A DNA stretch of 64,000 nucleotides from NCBI GenBank assembly GCA_964019695.1, contig OZ026524.1:29242164-29306163 (forward strand). The letters run 5' to 3'. Numbering within the stretch: position 1 is the stretch's first letter; each line of letters starts with the position of its first letter. This document shows positions 42,276-54,099 of this stretch, piece by piece. A program made the translations under genes and the position numbers. The notes below the pieces were generated by a model, which worked only from the letters and a program-made list of their open reading frames with translations, searched no databases and was not told the origin of the DNA. Origin of the DNA: Loripinus fragilis (Eukaryota; Mollusca; Bivalvia; Lucinida; Lucinidae).

Positions 42276-44100
42276 CGATTCATTATGTCATCATCTACGT
42301 GCGTATTCTTTACCCTTGTCCTGGTCACTCATTTGTATTATTACTTGCTAAATTTGTATTTTTACTTGGGCCAGAGTTTTTTAATTTTTCGTTTTACAGA
42401 CCCGACCAACCCGAATTTTCGAAAATTGAAAAAAAAATATAAGAACTTTTTTTCAATTTTATCTTTCGTGATCACTCCGACTCACCCAAATAAAACGTGC
42501 CGGTTAGTTCCGTTTTTAGTTCATTCCATAAATTTTACCAATACCAGTTTTCACTTTGTTGGTTCCCGTCGTGAAAATATTGGTTGTTCCTCAAAAGCCG
42601 TAGTCAGGGATCACCGTCTATCATCGAAATCGGAAATAGCGTACCACTGAATCGAAAGTAAACAACACACGAGGATGAGTGCTCTTCAAAAATAGCACAT
42701 TTCATTATAAAATCGCTAAAGTTTTACAAAACATTTGCAATACATAAACAGTGGATATATTAAGCTTGAACCGTACGTAGTTGTATTTGTTTATTAACGA
42801 ATTTGAAGCCTGGAATGAATCATCAATCTGAAAGCTGGTACCGAAAACACACATCATTTTGACATTTACTTTCACTTTATTCGAGGATAGAATGTGGATT
42901 TTGTCGATTTTTCCATTGGAAAGCTAGTGAAATTATAGAAAACAAACGTATTTGCAAGCGATTAAGCTAGAATCCATAAATTAAGCCAATTACGGGCTGA
43001 TATTTAAATCCCGTTGTGTACCGCGAATAGGTGCGGATCTGTACTGCAGATAGCAAACTCATCCGAAAAATGTGTACTGCGAATAGTTATGAGTTGTTAC
43101 CAAATATGAAGTAAAACTGCTATTTTGGGGTATTTTCTTATAATTTAACTGGTGCAAAATGTGATCGGTTTAACGATAAAACAGACTGACTGCCAAAAGA
43201 AAGCAAACTGTCAGATTATGGAAGCAAATGCTATAGGCTTCCTTTCTAAAACGTAAAATATCCAATGAATGACATGATATAACCTGATGTATGAGCTGGT
43301 GTAGTTGCCGTCTGTCTGTCTGTCTGTCTATTCACATATCTATCATCTAGATTAAAGGTATGCATCTGTCTCGAAGGGAACAACGTAGGCAAACTTTTGT
43401 GGTTATTTTGTTCGTATTGAATTTATTGAATTTATTTCGTATTTTTGACAATTACCACTAGCCATTTTTGTCTGCTCTTTCATGTGCTTATTTTTTTAGG
43501 TAGCCTATATTGCATACAATACGGACCCAGATTAGACTGATCCCTTAGGAGCAGTCTGATCAGTGTTCAAAGTGTTTGTTTTCATGAAAAAAATAGTCTG
43601 AAGTACATTTGAATCAAATGGGGATAACACTTTTGGGCCCAAAAACAGTGGCGGGGTAATATATATTTACTTTGTTTTTGCTATATTTGGCCTACTTATT
43701 TGACACTGCTTAACGAGTAGATATTTGGGTTGTGCCCTTTGATAGATGATGAGAAGCTTCAGGGTTTGTTTATTATTAATAAAAAGGAAAAAAAACAATA
43801 AAATAAAATAAATGAGATGAGACGAGGGTGGTGCTGTAACCCGAGCCTGACAGGTGTTTTAACAGCTCCCGAGGGGTCTAGCAAAAGTTAATAAATACTT
43901 GACCGCTATTATTGCATAAATTCATATTGTTGATTGAAAGCTTTGGGAAAACGATTCGAAAAGTTGAATTGCTGTAGTATAATAATGGCGCACAAAAGAA
44001 TGAAAGATACATAGGTTCTAAAAACGACAGTTCCAGAGTAACTAGAATTGTCAGAGAATCTGACTATAGCTCGCTGCAGCGCCTTTTTATGCTGTAAAAA
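42276..44100. other. Repeat-bearing region, no gene recognised
   Basis: Holds a 121-codon ORF (42285-42650) without motifs, the 49 base segment at 42612-42660 that recurs inverted at 48916-48964, CCGCGAATAG strings shared with 48493-48570, and a (GTCT)n tract near 43310. Confidence 0.45.
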
Positions 44101-44104
44101 GGTC

Positions 44105-46375
44105 AAGTTCTAAAGATATTGAGCAGAAACAAAATTCTGAAATCAATCAAGGGCTATAACTCTGTAAAAAATAAGCAAAATATGGAAGATGGCAATCCCA
44201 ACATATATCTTATAAATATATACAGCTGCTTTCCAAATTTTTTATAGATAGCGATTTTTGTCATAATTATTTACATGCCCTATACTTGTTCGAGCGTTTG
44301 AAATAAACTTGTGCTTTGATTGAGATATGATTTATTTCTGCTCCTGTATGTACGACATATCTATTTATAGTGAGTAAAAATATGGTTTGTTTTTGCAGAT
44401 GTTTTGTATCAAGTTTGAAATTCTAAAAAAGTTGATTATATTTTTAGCCAATCAAAGTTGCTTATCAAAACTCTATTTCGAAATATGGGATAATAAGGAG
44501 AGCAGCAAAGAAAACTGTGGTGGTAATCTATAATGTCAAGTATACGGAGCATTGTTAAAATACTTTAAGAATTGAAGCTATCGAGTGTATCAACAATTAA
44601 TCACTTGATTGACTTTGGTGTATGTGCACTAGTAGGTTGCACAAATTTTATAATTTTACATAATTACTTTAAAGATATTTTAAGTGCATTTTTGGGTGTT
44701 CAAATTTGAAGCTACATAGTAAGAGCTATGAGGAGAATGACTCAAAGGAAAGTATAGTACTGCCAAACAGTTATATGGGCCAGGAGGGTTTGAAATTGTA
44801 TTAAAATTGGGGAAAATGTCATCTTTTTTAGATGAATCCACACTCTAAACCTATTTCTTTTGCAAACCTATTTCCACCTAGCGTCTGAAACACGAACAAA
44901 TATATCCACATTACATTGATGTATGGGTAAAAATCCACTGGCGTTGTATTGAGGGGACTATCTCGTAACTTTTAAAGGGGTCTCTCAACTTAAGCTTGTT
45001 AATGAAACACATATACAGTAGGGCATATCAGGATAATATCCCAAGCGATATAAAACTTCAATATGAATGCACTATGCCCCAAGCATTCAACAAGATAACG
45101 CACCTTGCAATAGCTCTTTAAAATATTTACGCATTCACCAAGGACCAGGGTGGTGATATTTTTGCCACCTTACAGTGTAGATGTGACCCCCATAGATACT
45201 GACTGTAGCATTGTTAAGAAATTACTATCAAATTTGGTGCACCTTGAATTCAGATGACCTAGAAGTCATGCATTCGGCTATGCCAAAAAGAATCCAAGCT
45301 GTCATTACAGCTAATTGTGGTGTTACTAAGTGTAAGATGACAATGCCAGATTTTCGCTGGAAATGAAATCAGTCTCAAGATTAAATGCTCTGTTGTTACA
45401 TGTATATACATGTGCTTTAATAAAACATAGAACAAATAATGATTTGCATCTTTTAATACATTGCAATATCAAATTTTAAGTACATAGGGTATATAATTAA
45501 TTACCACAAAAATCGCTATCTAGAGAAAATTTGGAAAGCAGCTGTATACATTTACAAAATTTGGTGAAATTCTATCCATTTGTCCTCAAGATATTGAGCA
45601 GAAACAAAATTCTGTTGCCAATCAAGGGCCATAACTTTGTTACAAATTTGTGAAAGATAACAGGTAAAAGTCCTTTTGACACAGATCTTGTCAATATAAA
45701 TGCATTAATAAAGTTTGGTCAAATTTTGTCCATTTGTTCTAAAGAAACTGAGCGGAAATGAAATTCTGACATGAATCAAGGGCCATAACTCTGTTACAAA
45801 TAAGTCATAAACCTAGATCATGTCAATATGAATGAATATATAAAATTTAGAAAAAATCTGTCAGTTTTTTCTCAAGATATTAAGCGGAAACAAAAATCTG
45901 GCATAATTCAAGGGTCATACCTCTAGTACAAATGTTCTAAAAATCATGTGTAACAATCCCAACCTAGATCTTATCAATATAAATGCATATTCATAAAATT
46001 TGGTGAAAATCTGTCAATTTGTTCTCAAGATATTGAGCGGATACAAAATTTTGGCAAAAATCAAGGGCCATAACTCTGGTACAAATGTGCGAAAAATGAA
46101 GTGTAACAATCCCAAGCTAGATCTTATCAATATGAATGCATATATAAAATCTAGTGAAAATCTTGATTTTGAGCGAAAACTAAATTCTGGCGTTAATCAA
46201 GGGCCATAACTTTGGTACAAATGTCCGAAAAATAACGTGTAAAATCCCAATCTAGATCATGTCGAAAAATAAGTCAATATCAATGCACATACAAATTTGG
46301 GTAAATTCTATAAAGTTGTTCGCAAGATATTGAGTGGAAACGGAAATGATGACAGACGGACGGAATGACAGACGG
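44105..46375. repeat. ~130-155 bp tandem array, split by a transposon
   Basis: CAAGGGCCATAACTCTG marks units near 44148, 45623, 45777, 45908, 46062 and 46198. It ends in GACAGACGGACGGAATGACA at 46350. The gap between the first and second unit is the element 44223-45544. Confidence 0.85.
44223..45544 (+). mobile_element. Decayed Tc1/mariner-type (IS630 superfamily) DNA transposon
   Basis: TIRs of ~40 bases (CAGCTGCTTTCCAAATTTT...GATAGCGATTTTTG) with a few mismatches, flanked by TA (44221-44222, 45545-45546). On the plus strand, remnants of the transposase in different frames: QDNAPCN at 45091 (second catalytic Asp region) and LPPYSVDVTPID at 45162-45197, resembling the family's LPPYSPDLNPIE, with a probable VWVKIHW upstream near 44920. 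Stops and frameshifts make it inactive. Confidence 0.85.
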
Positions 46376-46379
46376 AATG

Positions 46380-47100
46380 ATGGAATGACAGACAACCCAA
46401 ATATAATATAGCCCCACTTTTCCTGACGTCACTTCTTGTGACGTCCCCAGAATGTGTATACGTTAAGTCCAAAAGCCCGGAATCAATAGCACGTGAATTG
46501 CCTTGATAATACACTGGTTAAACATGACTGTTAATAGCGTGTGACACACACTTTTTTTCAGAAATGTGGGATATAATATGTGTCCCATAGTAGTAGTCCA
46601 AATGGGATCGATAAGGTATTTGCTGCAGTGGTACATGGAACCATGTGGAAAAACACATATGGGTTGCCAGGGGGACCCATTTGGGTCATTATGGGCAACA
46701 CATAAACGTTATATGGTCCTCAATGCGAGAAAACCTGTCTTCGGAGGGTTGCGAACATCAAAGGCGCAGACCAGCCTGCGCTTCTGCTTTGTCTAATCAG
46801 CCCCTTTGTTGTTCACTTTTTGTAAAGTATCAAGGCTAAACTGGCTACAGGTGAAATATCAAATTTCTAGCCAGTCTCTCGGACAGTAACCAGTACTGGG
46901 CTGGTGGAGAGGGTTGTGGTTTTATTTTCGGGATCACCCAAACGCTCAAGCGGCAGTGGTTCTGGTCATGTGAGTGTAAACAATTATATGTGCCCTATGT
47001 GGGTTTTGCATGGGCTTAAATTCCCATGTGGCATCCACATGGGCAATACGCTCAGATAGAGCCCACATGTGACCCATTTAGCCTTGTGTGCTGGGTGTAT
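46380..47100. repeat. Dispersed repeats with CCCATGTGG-type inverted motifs
   Basis: 46620-46700 and 46980-47080 carry recurring ACCATGTGGAAAAACACATA, GCATGGGCTTAAATTCCCAT and GGCATCCACATGGGCAATAC. 46745-46800 matches the CAGACCAGCCTGCGC family. Confidence 0.5.
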
Positions 47101-47360
47101 TTTTCTTCTTCTATAGGCTTATGTTACTCTTTCACTGTATCTTAACACTTATGAATGACCGATTCCAAAGAGAGAATCAAGTTTTCAAACCAAACATTTT
47201 ATTTGTACTGCTACATTGTGGGGTGGGGAAAGACTGGGCCGGCCCATTCTTCCCCCCCCCCCCCTCCAAAATGTTCTGATCTTTCTATTTATCTTTCAGT
47301 CTTTCAGTTTATGTTATTCTTTTACTGTATCTGAAGACTTATGAATGACTCATTCCAAAG

Positions 47361-47697
47361 TTGGTTGGTTGGTTGGTTGGTTTTGTTGCTTTACGTCCCA
47401 AGTCAACAGCTATGGTCATTGCGGGACGGTCAGTTCACCTAACCACACTTTTTCCTGGGCAGGCTTGAACAAGCCGTTAACCAGTAATTCGTGCACATAC
47501 TTTCGCTTGTAACTGACAACAACCCTTCTTGAATGAATCAGCGGAAGGGAGGAGAATGACCCTAGAAATCATTTCATGATCAATCTCCACGAAAGTATGG
47601 GACCGGACCGGGATCGAACTCGCGACCCCTGGATCTGCAGTCAGACACGCATCTGTAGCCAGACATGTTACCGACTGCGCTACGCGGCCCGGCTACT
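47361..47697 (-). mobile_element. tRNA-derived SINE (family 1)
   Basis: Minus sense begins with a tRNA-like head: box A around TAGCGCAGTCGG (47671-47687) and box B GCGAGTTCGATCCC (47610-47626), then a ~230 base body, ending in a (GGTT)n tail at 47361-47382 as read on plus. A second copy is at 62695-62965 and a third begins at 63935. Confidence 0.8.
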
Positions 47698-48051
47698 CAT
47701 TCCAAAGAGAGAATCAAATTTTAAAACCAAAAAGTTAATTGGTTATCTCCCTCCAAAGTGTTCCAACCTTTGTATTTTATCTTAGTGAATTGATTCTTCC
47801 AAATAGTGGGTTGGGGAAAGACTGGGCCGATTTTCCTTTAACCCATTCAATAACCATTTTGAATTAAGAACATACTCATTTTGTTTTTTGAATAGGCTAA
47901 CCATTTATAATCAAATCCTTCTACACCCTCTGCACTTTTGTGCTGTGTTGAGGGTGGTAGAGTTATAATACAGCTATTTCAGAATGATATTTAATTTGAT
48001 TTAACTACACAATGACACATATATCATTTTCAAGCCTTTTCCGAAAAAATA

Positions 48052-48208
48052 ACATGGGGGGAAAAATTGACTAGGTGGGGAAAAAACTACTGACTAGTCA
48101 AATCTTTCCACGGGGGAAAAAACTGACCGGTCAGTTTTTTCCCTGGGGAAAGAATGGGCCGGCCCATTCTTTCCCCGGGGAAAAAACTGACTGGGGGAAA
48201 AACTGACC
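48052..48208. repeat. Cluster of GC-rich palindromes (GGGGAAAGAATGGGCC type)
   Basis: Perfect 32 base palindrome 48145-48176 centred on GGCC, and a 30 base palindrome 48114-48143 centred on GACCGGTC, plus several GGGGAAAAA-ACTGAC strings. Related half-sites at 47224-47250 and 47806-47830. Confidence 0.85.
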
Positions 48209-48214
48209 ATTACA

Positions 48215-48375
48215 CCGGGATGGGTCTTCTTGGGTTAAACCAGCACTAAACAGATGATAAGTGTCTTGCTCAGGAAAACAACACAGTGCCTCAGGTGAGG
48301 CTCAAACCTGCGACCCCCAATCTCGAGTCAAGCATTCTACCACTAAGCAACTGCGCCCCCCCCCCCCCCCCCCCG
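48215..48375 (-). mobile_element. tRNA-derived SINE (family 2, TGGCTCAGTGG type)
   Basis: Minus copy: box B region GAGGCTCAAACCTGCGACC, head ending in a C run (48354-48374). The body shares TCTTCTTGGGTTAAACCAGC with 56970, 57270 and 53370. Confidence 0.7.
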
Positions 48376-48629
48376 TTTAATCCTCATGGTTTACATATTA
48401 ATTGAAATGAACTCCAATCCTAAAGAAACAATGTTTCATTTATCATTCTAGTGTCAGTCATGAAATAAACGTCAATCTCATTAAACTTTGCCACTATTCG
48501 CGGTACACAATTTTAACTAATCGCAGTACATGAGTTTTGCCATTAACAACTATTCGCCGTATACCAGTTATTTTGTTTCAATAGATTCCAGTTGAAAATA
48601 ATCAAACCAAGACCAGAGATAAAACTGAG

Positions 48630-48875
48630 ATGGTACAAATTGCATATAGAAATAGGGAATTAACTTCTTACCCGAAGATAAACCATGTATTCGTTAGTTC
48701 AAAGGCTGTTTTTACGGCAGGAGCACTTTACAGCCAGTACCAAGCAGCGATAAATTTGAGTAATCAAAGCTATGTGGACACACAGAATACAATAAAGATA
48801 CATAACATTGAAATGAATCCCTTGGCAATTAATCTTGATGTCAGTGGTTGCTCAGGAGCAAATAATAAAGCGTAA
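48630..48875 (+). other. Unassigned 81-codon ORF
   Basis: Composition looks protein-like (SYPKINHVFVSSKAVFTAGA, then LYSQYQAAINLSNQS) and it ends 40 bases before the 49 base segment shared with 42612. No domain recognised; possibly part of a repeat element. Confidence 0.2.
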
Positions 48876-49568
48876 ATAAAGGTAAAAACTCACCACCCGC
48901 CATGCCGTTTTTCTCTACTTTCGATTCAGTGGTACGCTATTTCCGGTTTCGATGATAGACGGTGGGGATGCTTTTCCCGAAAGTCGGGAAGCAGGGCAGT
49001 CACAATCAATCAGTAGCTGTTATTTACGGGTCAGAAAACAAAATGGTTTACCGGCAAAGATAAGAAGTTGAGACTTAGTTTTTTCGTTATTTAAAGCCAT
49101 ATTTGCTAGTGCTGAATGTAATCAGTACGAGTAAGTTAAAGGAATTCGTTATTGTTGTACGCTACAGCTGCATTTTTCGCTCATTTCGCCGTACTTTTTG
49201 CAGTTCAGTGATGTAGACTGGGGTTGTACATGCCAATCAGATCGTGTCCGACCTGGGGAAGTTGTTTGTTTAACAATCAACTGAATGCAAACGCATGAGA
49301 ATCGGGAAAATCTCAAGCAGGCATTTTGTTACCACATCCCTTTGGCATATTTCTAGGCCAAAGAGTTTGTCCCCAAAGCAATATTTGGTGAGCTACCAGA
49401 GCAAAACTGCAAGTGGTACCTTGCAAAAGCAGAAAATGTCATTGAACATAAATTCCTTTCTATAACAACAACATAAGATAGTCATAGTGTACCATGAAAG
49501 TTTATTCATATTTTGATGGAAAAACACAGTTTTCACAAATATTTCTTGGCTTTGTATTTCTTTTTTTT

Positions 49569-49592
49569 TGTGGGGGGGGGGGGGGGGGGGGG
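49569..49592. repeat. G homopolymer run
   Basis: Twenty or so G with one neighbour T; similar runs at 13014-13038, 48354-48374 (C), 50725-50740 (C) and 50816-50829. Confidence 0.9.
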
Positions 49593-49968
49593 TATGGGTG
49601 GACAAATCACCACGTCTTCCGACAGACACTTGTTCAGAAAGAAGTTATCCATTTGTTTTTATTACCAATCTTCTGTCTGATACTGCACTAAAAATTTGCA
49701 TAGCGCGTGTCATAACGCCGTGATCTCATTGGATAAAAGCCAGCTCCGAAAAAACACGCCTTCTTTTAAAGGGATTTTGACAAAATGGTGCCAAGATAAA
49801 ACATCGAGATTCGTCACCGCTCTACTTTGACATCCTGTCCAAGGGGTTTTTACACTAAATTTGTGGCTGGAACTGATTTTTTACATGAAATAAATATTCA
49901 ATGAAGATAAATGTGTTTGTTTTATTCATTTATATCCTTCAATTGTTCAGATAAATAGAGCGAAAAAG

Positions 49969-50029
49969 CTGTCCGATGAACCCCCCAAGATATCACCGTC
50001 GATTTTTTACAGAGGGGTTCATCGGACAG
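49969..50029. repeat. Inverted repeat with CTGTCCGATGAACCCC arms
   Basis: Arms 49969-49984 and 50014-50029 are reverse complements around ~30 bases. The same 16-mer or close variants occur at 51490, 51511, 51532 and 51721. Confidence 0.8.
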
Positions 50030-50278
50030 TACAGTTCAACTCAACCTCGAGGTTACAAGCCCCCTATCTTTCTCTTTTTTCCCAAACTACTGGATATACA
50101 TGTCTTACTACAGTCCTTTAATATACAGGTATGAATATTTGTTGTATTTGAATAATTACAAAGGCATCTAGCGACAAAATATGATAGTAACATCTAGTGT
50201 CACCAACCGACTTGTCTTGATATAAAAAAGTGCTTTCTATCTGTCTTAAAAATGCTATCATCTATCTATCTACCTATC

Positions 50279-50280
50279 CA

Positions 50281-50343
<63 letters not shown>
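50279..50343. repeat. (TC)n microsatellite
   Basis: About 30 TC units, immediately followed by a SINE fragment (50346-50445). Confidence 0.95.
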
Positions 50344-50344
<1 letters not shown>

Positions 50345-50345
50345 G

Positions 50346-50446
50346 AAGCCCAACAGTGGCTCAGTGGCAGTTTGGCACTGGTTCAACTCAGGAAGGCAGA
50401 AAAACGTCCCAATAAGAGTGAAAAATTATTGACTGGGACGTACTGA
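50346..50446 (+). mobile_element. tRNA-derived SINE (family 2), internally deleted
   Basis: CAACAGTGGCTCAGTGGCAG then TTTGGCACTGGTTCAACTCA and ATTGACTGGGACGTAC: head and tail present, box B missing. Confidence 0.6.
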
Positions 50447-50714
50447 AGCATCAGCTCAAAAAAAGAACACCCATCTTCATGTTTGTATTTTAAGAATAAA
50501 GCCACAGCATCATACATGATTGCTATTAATTTATGTGCGTAGAAAGACAAAGATACACATCTTTGAACATAATTATTTTCGCCATAGCCAGTATCCTCAC
50601 AATATACCCTAGCGAGGTAGGCCTGTATACCGCTGAACTGGTTAACCGTCAGTTCTTTAAAATGTCTACACACACAAGCATTTGTTTTAGCAAGAATATG
50701 GTTTTACCATTAAA

Positions 50715-51045
50715 CTGCATTAAACCCCCCCCCCCCCCCGGTGGCTTTGGCTGCTGTCTGTTCTAAGGAAGTGGTTCTGTTGTTGATTCATTGTTTATTG
50801 TTGCCCCATTGTTTGGGGGGGGGGGGGGGTTCTGTGTTTGATGCTTGTTTTTATATCCATTACTTTGTGTCACCCTAGTTTCGTAATCAGCTTGATGGGG
50901 GAGAGATAGCTGGTTGCTTTACTTTAATTGTCTTCCTGGTGCTTTGTGACTGTTAGTGTTCTGCTGCTCATCCTCGCGGTGCCGTGGGTTAGTCTGCAGT
51001 GTGTGATTGTGGTATTTCCTGGTCATACCCCCTTGCTTTATAGAG
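50715..51045 (+). mobile_element. Retroelement 3' end, subfamily B
   Basis: C run, GGTGGCTTTGGCTGCTGTCT, GTTCTAAGGAAGTGGTTCTG, TTGTCTTCCTGGTGC, TGTGTGATTGTGGTATTTCC, matching 41225-41520 with two homopolymer expansions (50725, 50816). Confidence 0.75.
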
Positions 51046-51762
51046 TAAACTTTCACTTCAACGATTTTCGAATTCAGACGTGCTGCAAACTTCTAATTAC
51101 AGTACAAAACGTCCTAATAAGAGAAAAAAAAATATAATTAAGTTATTAAATGATAATTAAAATACGCGGTCTTCAAAGGACACTTATCACTCTAAATTAA
51201 TGAGTGTTAATCAGCTACTTTTACCAGGGTTGATTAGTTCTAATGCCACAGCATTAAATGAGCTTTAAACAAATATATTTGTGTTGACCCAACATTGTAT
51301 GAAACTGTCATTTCAGCCGACTAGGAGTGGTTACGTTGGGTCCAAACTGTGATGTAATCTAGCCTTCGCATATGGAGAAAATGATTGTTTGGAACACCTG
51401 ACGGTTTAAATTGTTGTTTTGAGTATTTACTACAACAGTATGATGTTTCGTATCATCTGTATTGTGGTGTTTCCCCCCCTAAATATGACCTGTCCGATGA
51501 GCCCCAAGGCCTGTCCGATGAACCCCGATGGCTGTCCGATCCACCCCTTTAATACCCTGCGCTCTTAGAAGGCTTATAACTCTATGTACATGGGCTTAAA
51601 CACGCTAGATTTGCCTCCCTTTGACCACATATTGAATACACTTGACTGCGTTGTCCATTGCGGTCATCCAATGCGACGACAACCGGTGATATCCGAATTT
51701 GAAGTAGCGATCTCGAAAAAGTGTCCGATGAACCCCGGTTTTACTCTACAGTATGGCAATAT

Positions 51763-52037
51763 AAGGCACCAGTCATTTGTTTCCACTTCCCCCTCCACCT
51801 ACAAGTATAGGTGGTGATAATGACTTTTCAAAGCCTTGCCCTGTGCCTGTGGGGACAAGCTGATGCTAACAACCCTGCTCTTAGTCCCACCCTACACAAC
51901 AAAGAGGTAAACCCCTGACCTTTCCCTGGCACTGCTGGGACAATCAAAATGTTTTGCCATTGAAGCATCTTAGTCCCGTTGCCCGTATACTATTAAAGGG
52001 TGGGGGGCAGTAGATACAAATGACTGGTGCATTAAGT
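51763..52037. mobile_element. ~275 bp TIR MITE
   Basis: AGGCACCAGTCATTTGTTTC near 51763 pairs with a reverse copy (AGATACAAATGACTGGTGC) near 52013; inner CCCCCTCCACC pairs with GGGTGGGGGG. Non-coding. Confidence 0.7.
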
Positions 52038-52246
52038 TGAATAGAATTTGTTTATACCTTTCACACTGCCACATAGAGTCTGAGGTGGAGGAATGCATAA
52101 ATTGACCATATTCTGGCTGGCCATGTCTGTGTAATGAACACGCCTTTTCAAACTGCATTTAATACACAAAACTTTTCAGTCCGTGCAATATGCAGCAATT
52201 TTCAAAAACAGTATTAAAATTGATAATTTTTATATGAATTTTTTTT

Positions 52247-52700
52247 ACTCACCTGAGCCGAAGGCTCATATGTGAGCTTATAGGATACTCATGGTCCGGC
52301 GTCTGTCCGTCCTCGTCTGTCGTTCACAATGCTCAGTATAAATTAGCTTTAGCAACTTGTTCTGGTGTTCAGAATTTTTGGATAGTCATGCAAAGGTTTG
52401 TTTCAAATTGGCTATGTGTTTCAGCAGTGTTCTATAAAAAAACTATGTAAAAGAAGGCAGATCTTCTTTTTTTTTTACTTCCTCCGACTATTACATCTGA
52501 TATGTCCGGAAAAAAAATAGCCGACATTGAATTTTTTTTTTTTCGTCCTCCGACTCTCACATCTGGCTGAAAAAATCTGTAAAACAAATAATAAAAAAAA
52601 ACTCTGGCCTTGCTAAATTTAAGTAAACCTTTCGGTAAATAACGGAAGCTGACTGAAGATAAAAATATCTTGTGCATTAACCGTGAAATTATGCACCTGT
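52247..52700. repeat. Repeat start (ACTCACCTGAGCCGAAGGCT) plus inverted copy of 40545-40630
   Basis: Opens with the terminal signature and GTCCGGCGTCTGTCCGTCC. 52600-52700 matches 40545-40630 in reverse (CTTCGGT..CGACTTCCG / CGGTAAATAACGGAAGCTGA). Confidence 0.6.
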
Positions 52701-52899
52701 GTTAGGTTAATAGAATCACAGAATAGCTCATTTGCTTGTGAAAAAATCACTTAACCATTTGCAACCAATGTGCTAGCATTTATATATTGGTAAAGCATAG
52801 CACTCGACAGTTTATTTCATATGAGGATCTGTAATTTCAGATTATTTAAATAACAAAGCAATGTTTTGTCAACAGTTAACTCACGTATATGTCACTTTG

Positions 52900-53275
52900 G
52901 CATCAAAAATAAAATCAGCAAATGAGAGATAAAATTTTCTCGCACACAAGATCGGGATATCCGTTGTTTTTACCAATGTGAGATAATTCTTGTCCACAAG
53001 GCGATCCGTGACGTCATTGTAATGTTAAAATGATGTGACCATGTCGCATTTTAGCGAATTCAGGATTTTCTGGAAGCCTTTTTCATGTTTTTCCAATATA
53101 AAGTGTGGTATTTACTTACTATTATTTTAATGGTGAGCGAGAAAAAGAATCCATAATTCGTGAAAGGATGGGATAGAAAAATCCGTCCCTCAAGATCAAC
53201 GTATGTCATCACTCGGCAAGCCTCCTGATGCCAATCGGTGATCCTTGGGACGGATTTTTTCTATCCCATCCTCAC
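52900..53275. mobile_element. MITE with 53165-53272 hairpin
   Basis: AGGATGGGATAGAAAAATCC at 53165 pairs with its complement ending at 53272; the centre has CGGCAAGCCTCCTGATGCC. 52940-53100 shares GACGTCATTGTAATGTTAAA and GACCATGTCGCATTTTAG with the element at 24715-25430, in opposite order. Confidence 0.65.
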
Positions 53276-53337
53276 AATCATTGTGGATTCCTATATTCTT
53301 TACCCTTGTCCTGCTCACTCATTTGTTTTTGATACTT

Positions 53338-53505
53338 TACGTCCCAGTCAACAATTTTTCAGTCATGACAAGATGGGTCTTTCTGGTATGAACCAGTACT
53401 TAGCAATGGATAAAGTATCTTGCTCAAGGACACAACTTCGCTGGCAGTGAGATTCAATCTAGCAACCCTTCGATCATTAGTTGAGCGCCACGTCTCTCAG
53501 CATTC
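53338..53505 (-). mobile_element. tRNA-derived SINE (family 2), diverged
   Basis: ATGAACCAGTACTTAGCAAT, CTTGCTCAAGGACACAAC and AGCAACCCTTCGATC in minus orientation; head region (GTTGAGCGCCA) degenerate. Confidence 0.6.
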
Positions 53506-53734
53506 TGCTCACTTAACTAGTCTGCCATATCTAGGAATGATTCCAGTCAGTCTTATGCAAAGGTTCTGGCTTGAATATGTTAAAATCAGCAGACTGACTT
53601 TGTGCCAACTTACTTAGAGTCTCTGATCAATCTAGGCACCTGCCTAATCCTTTTTTTTTTGTTGAACGCTCAATGGGTATTGTAAATGTTTTAAAATCTC
53701 AAAACACGTTTATCTTTCTGTTCTCATATAGTGG

Positions 53735-54070
53735 TTATCAGTGCTGGAATTCACAAAAATGCTTGTCAGAATAGCAAACAGGGTCTTCAAACAGGGAATG
53801 CCCTGATCAGATGGATTCTTCTGAAGCAGTCTGATCTGGATCTGTACTGTTGGTCTATACCCTTTTGGCAGGCAACTACAAGAAATTTATTAACCCTTAA
53901 TGTGCCAAGAAAAAAAATGCATCTGAAAATGACGTCTGCTGAAGTCGTCTGCTGCAAATAATTGCCTAGCATTACTGACGAATTAAGTATAGAAGCAAAC
54001 AGCGTGGACCCAGAACAGACTGCTCCTATAGGATCAGTCTGATCTGTGTCCACACTGTTTGCCATAGAGG
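53735..54070. repeat. Dispersed repeats of the CAGTCTGATCTGGATC / CACACTGTTTGCC family
   Basis: 53735-53925 has a diverged copy at 61750-61890. 53998-54063 is a hairpin: GCAAACAGCGTGGACCCAGA pairs with CTGTGTCCACACTGTTTGC. Related pieces at 57880-57955, 43515-43565 and 17065-17100. Confidence 0.6.
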
Positions 54071-54099
54071 CTTCTTAAACATTTCAGCAGACGAGAAAA

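Noticed and set aside
42285..42650. 121-codon ORF
   Set aside because: Low-complexity, lysine/phenylalanine-rich text over repeat DNA, ends within the 49 base inverted segment; no domain.
47610..47690. Possible tRNA gene on the minus strand
   Set aside because: Box A and B are present but there is no closed acceptor stem, and the sequence continues as a SINE body repeated at 62695.
50383..50673. 96-codon minus ORF
   Set aside because: Overlaps a SINE fragment; no motif or splice context.
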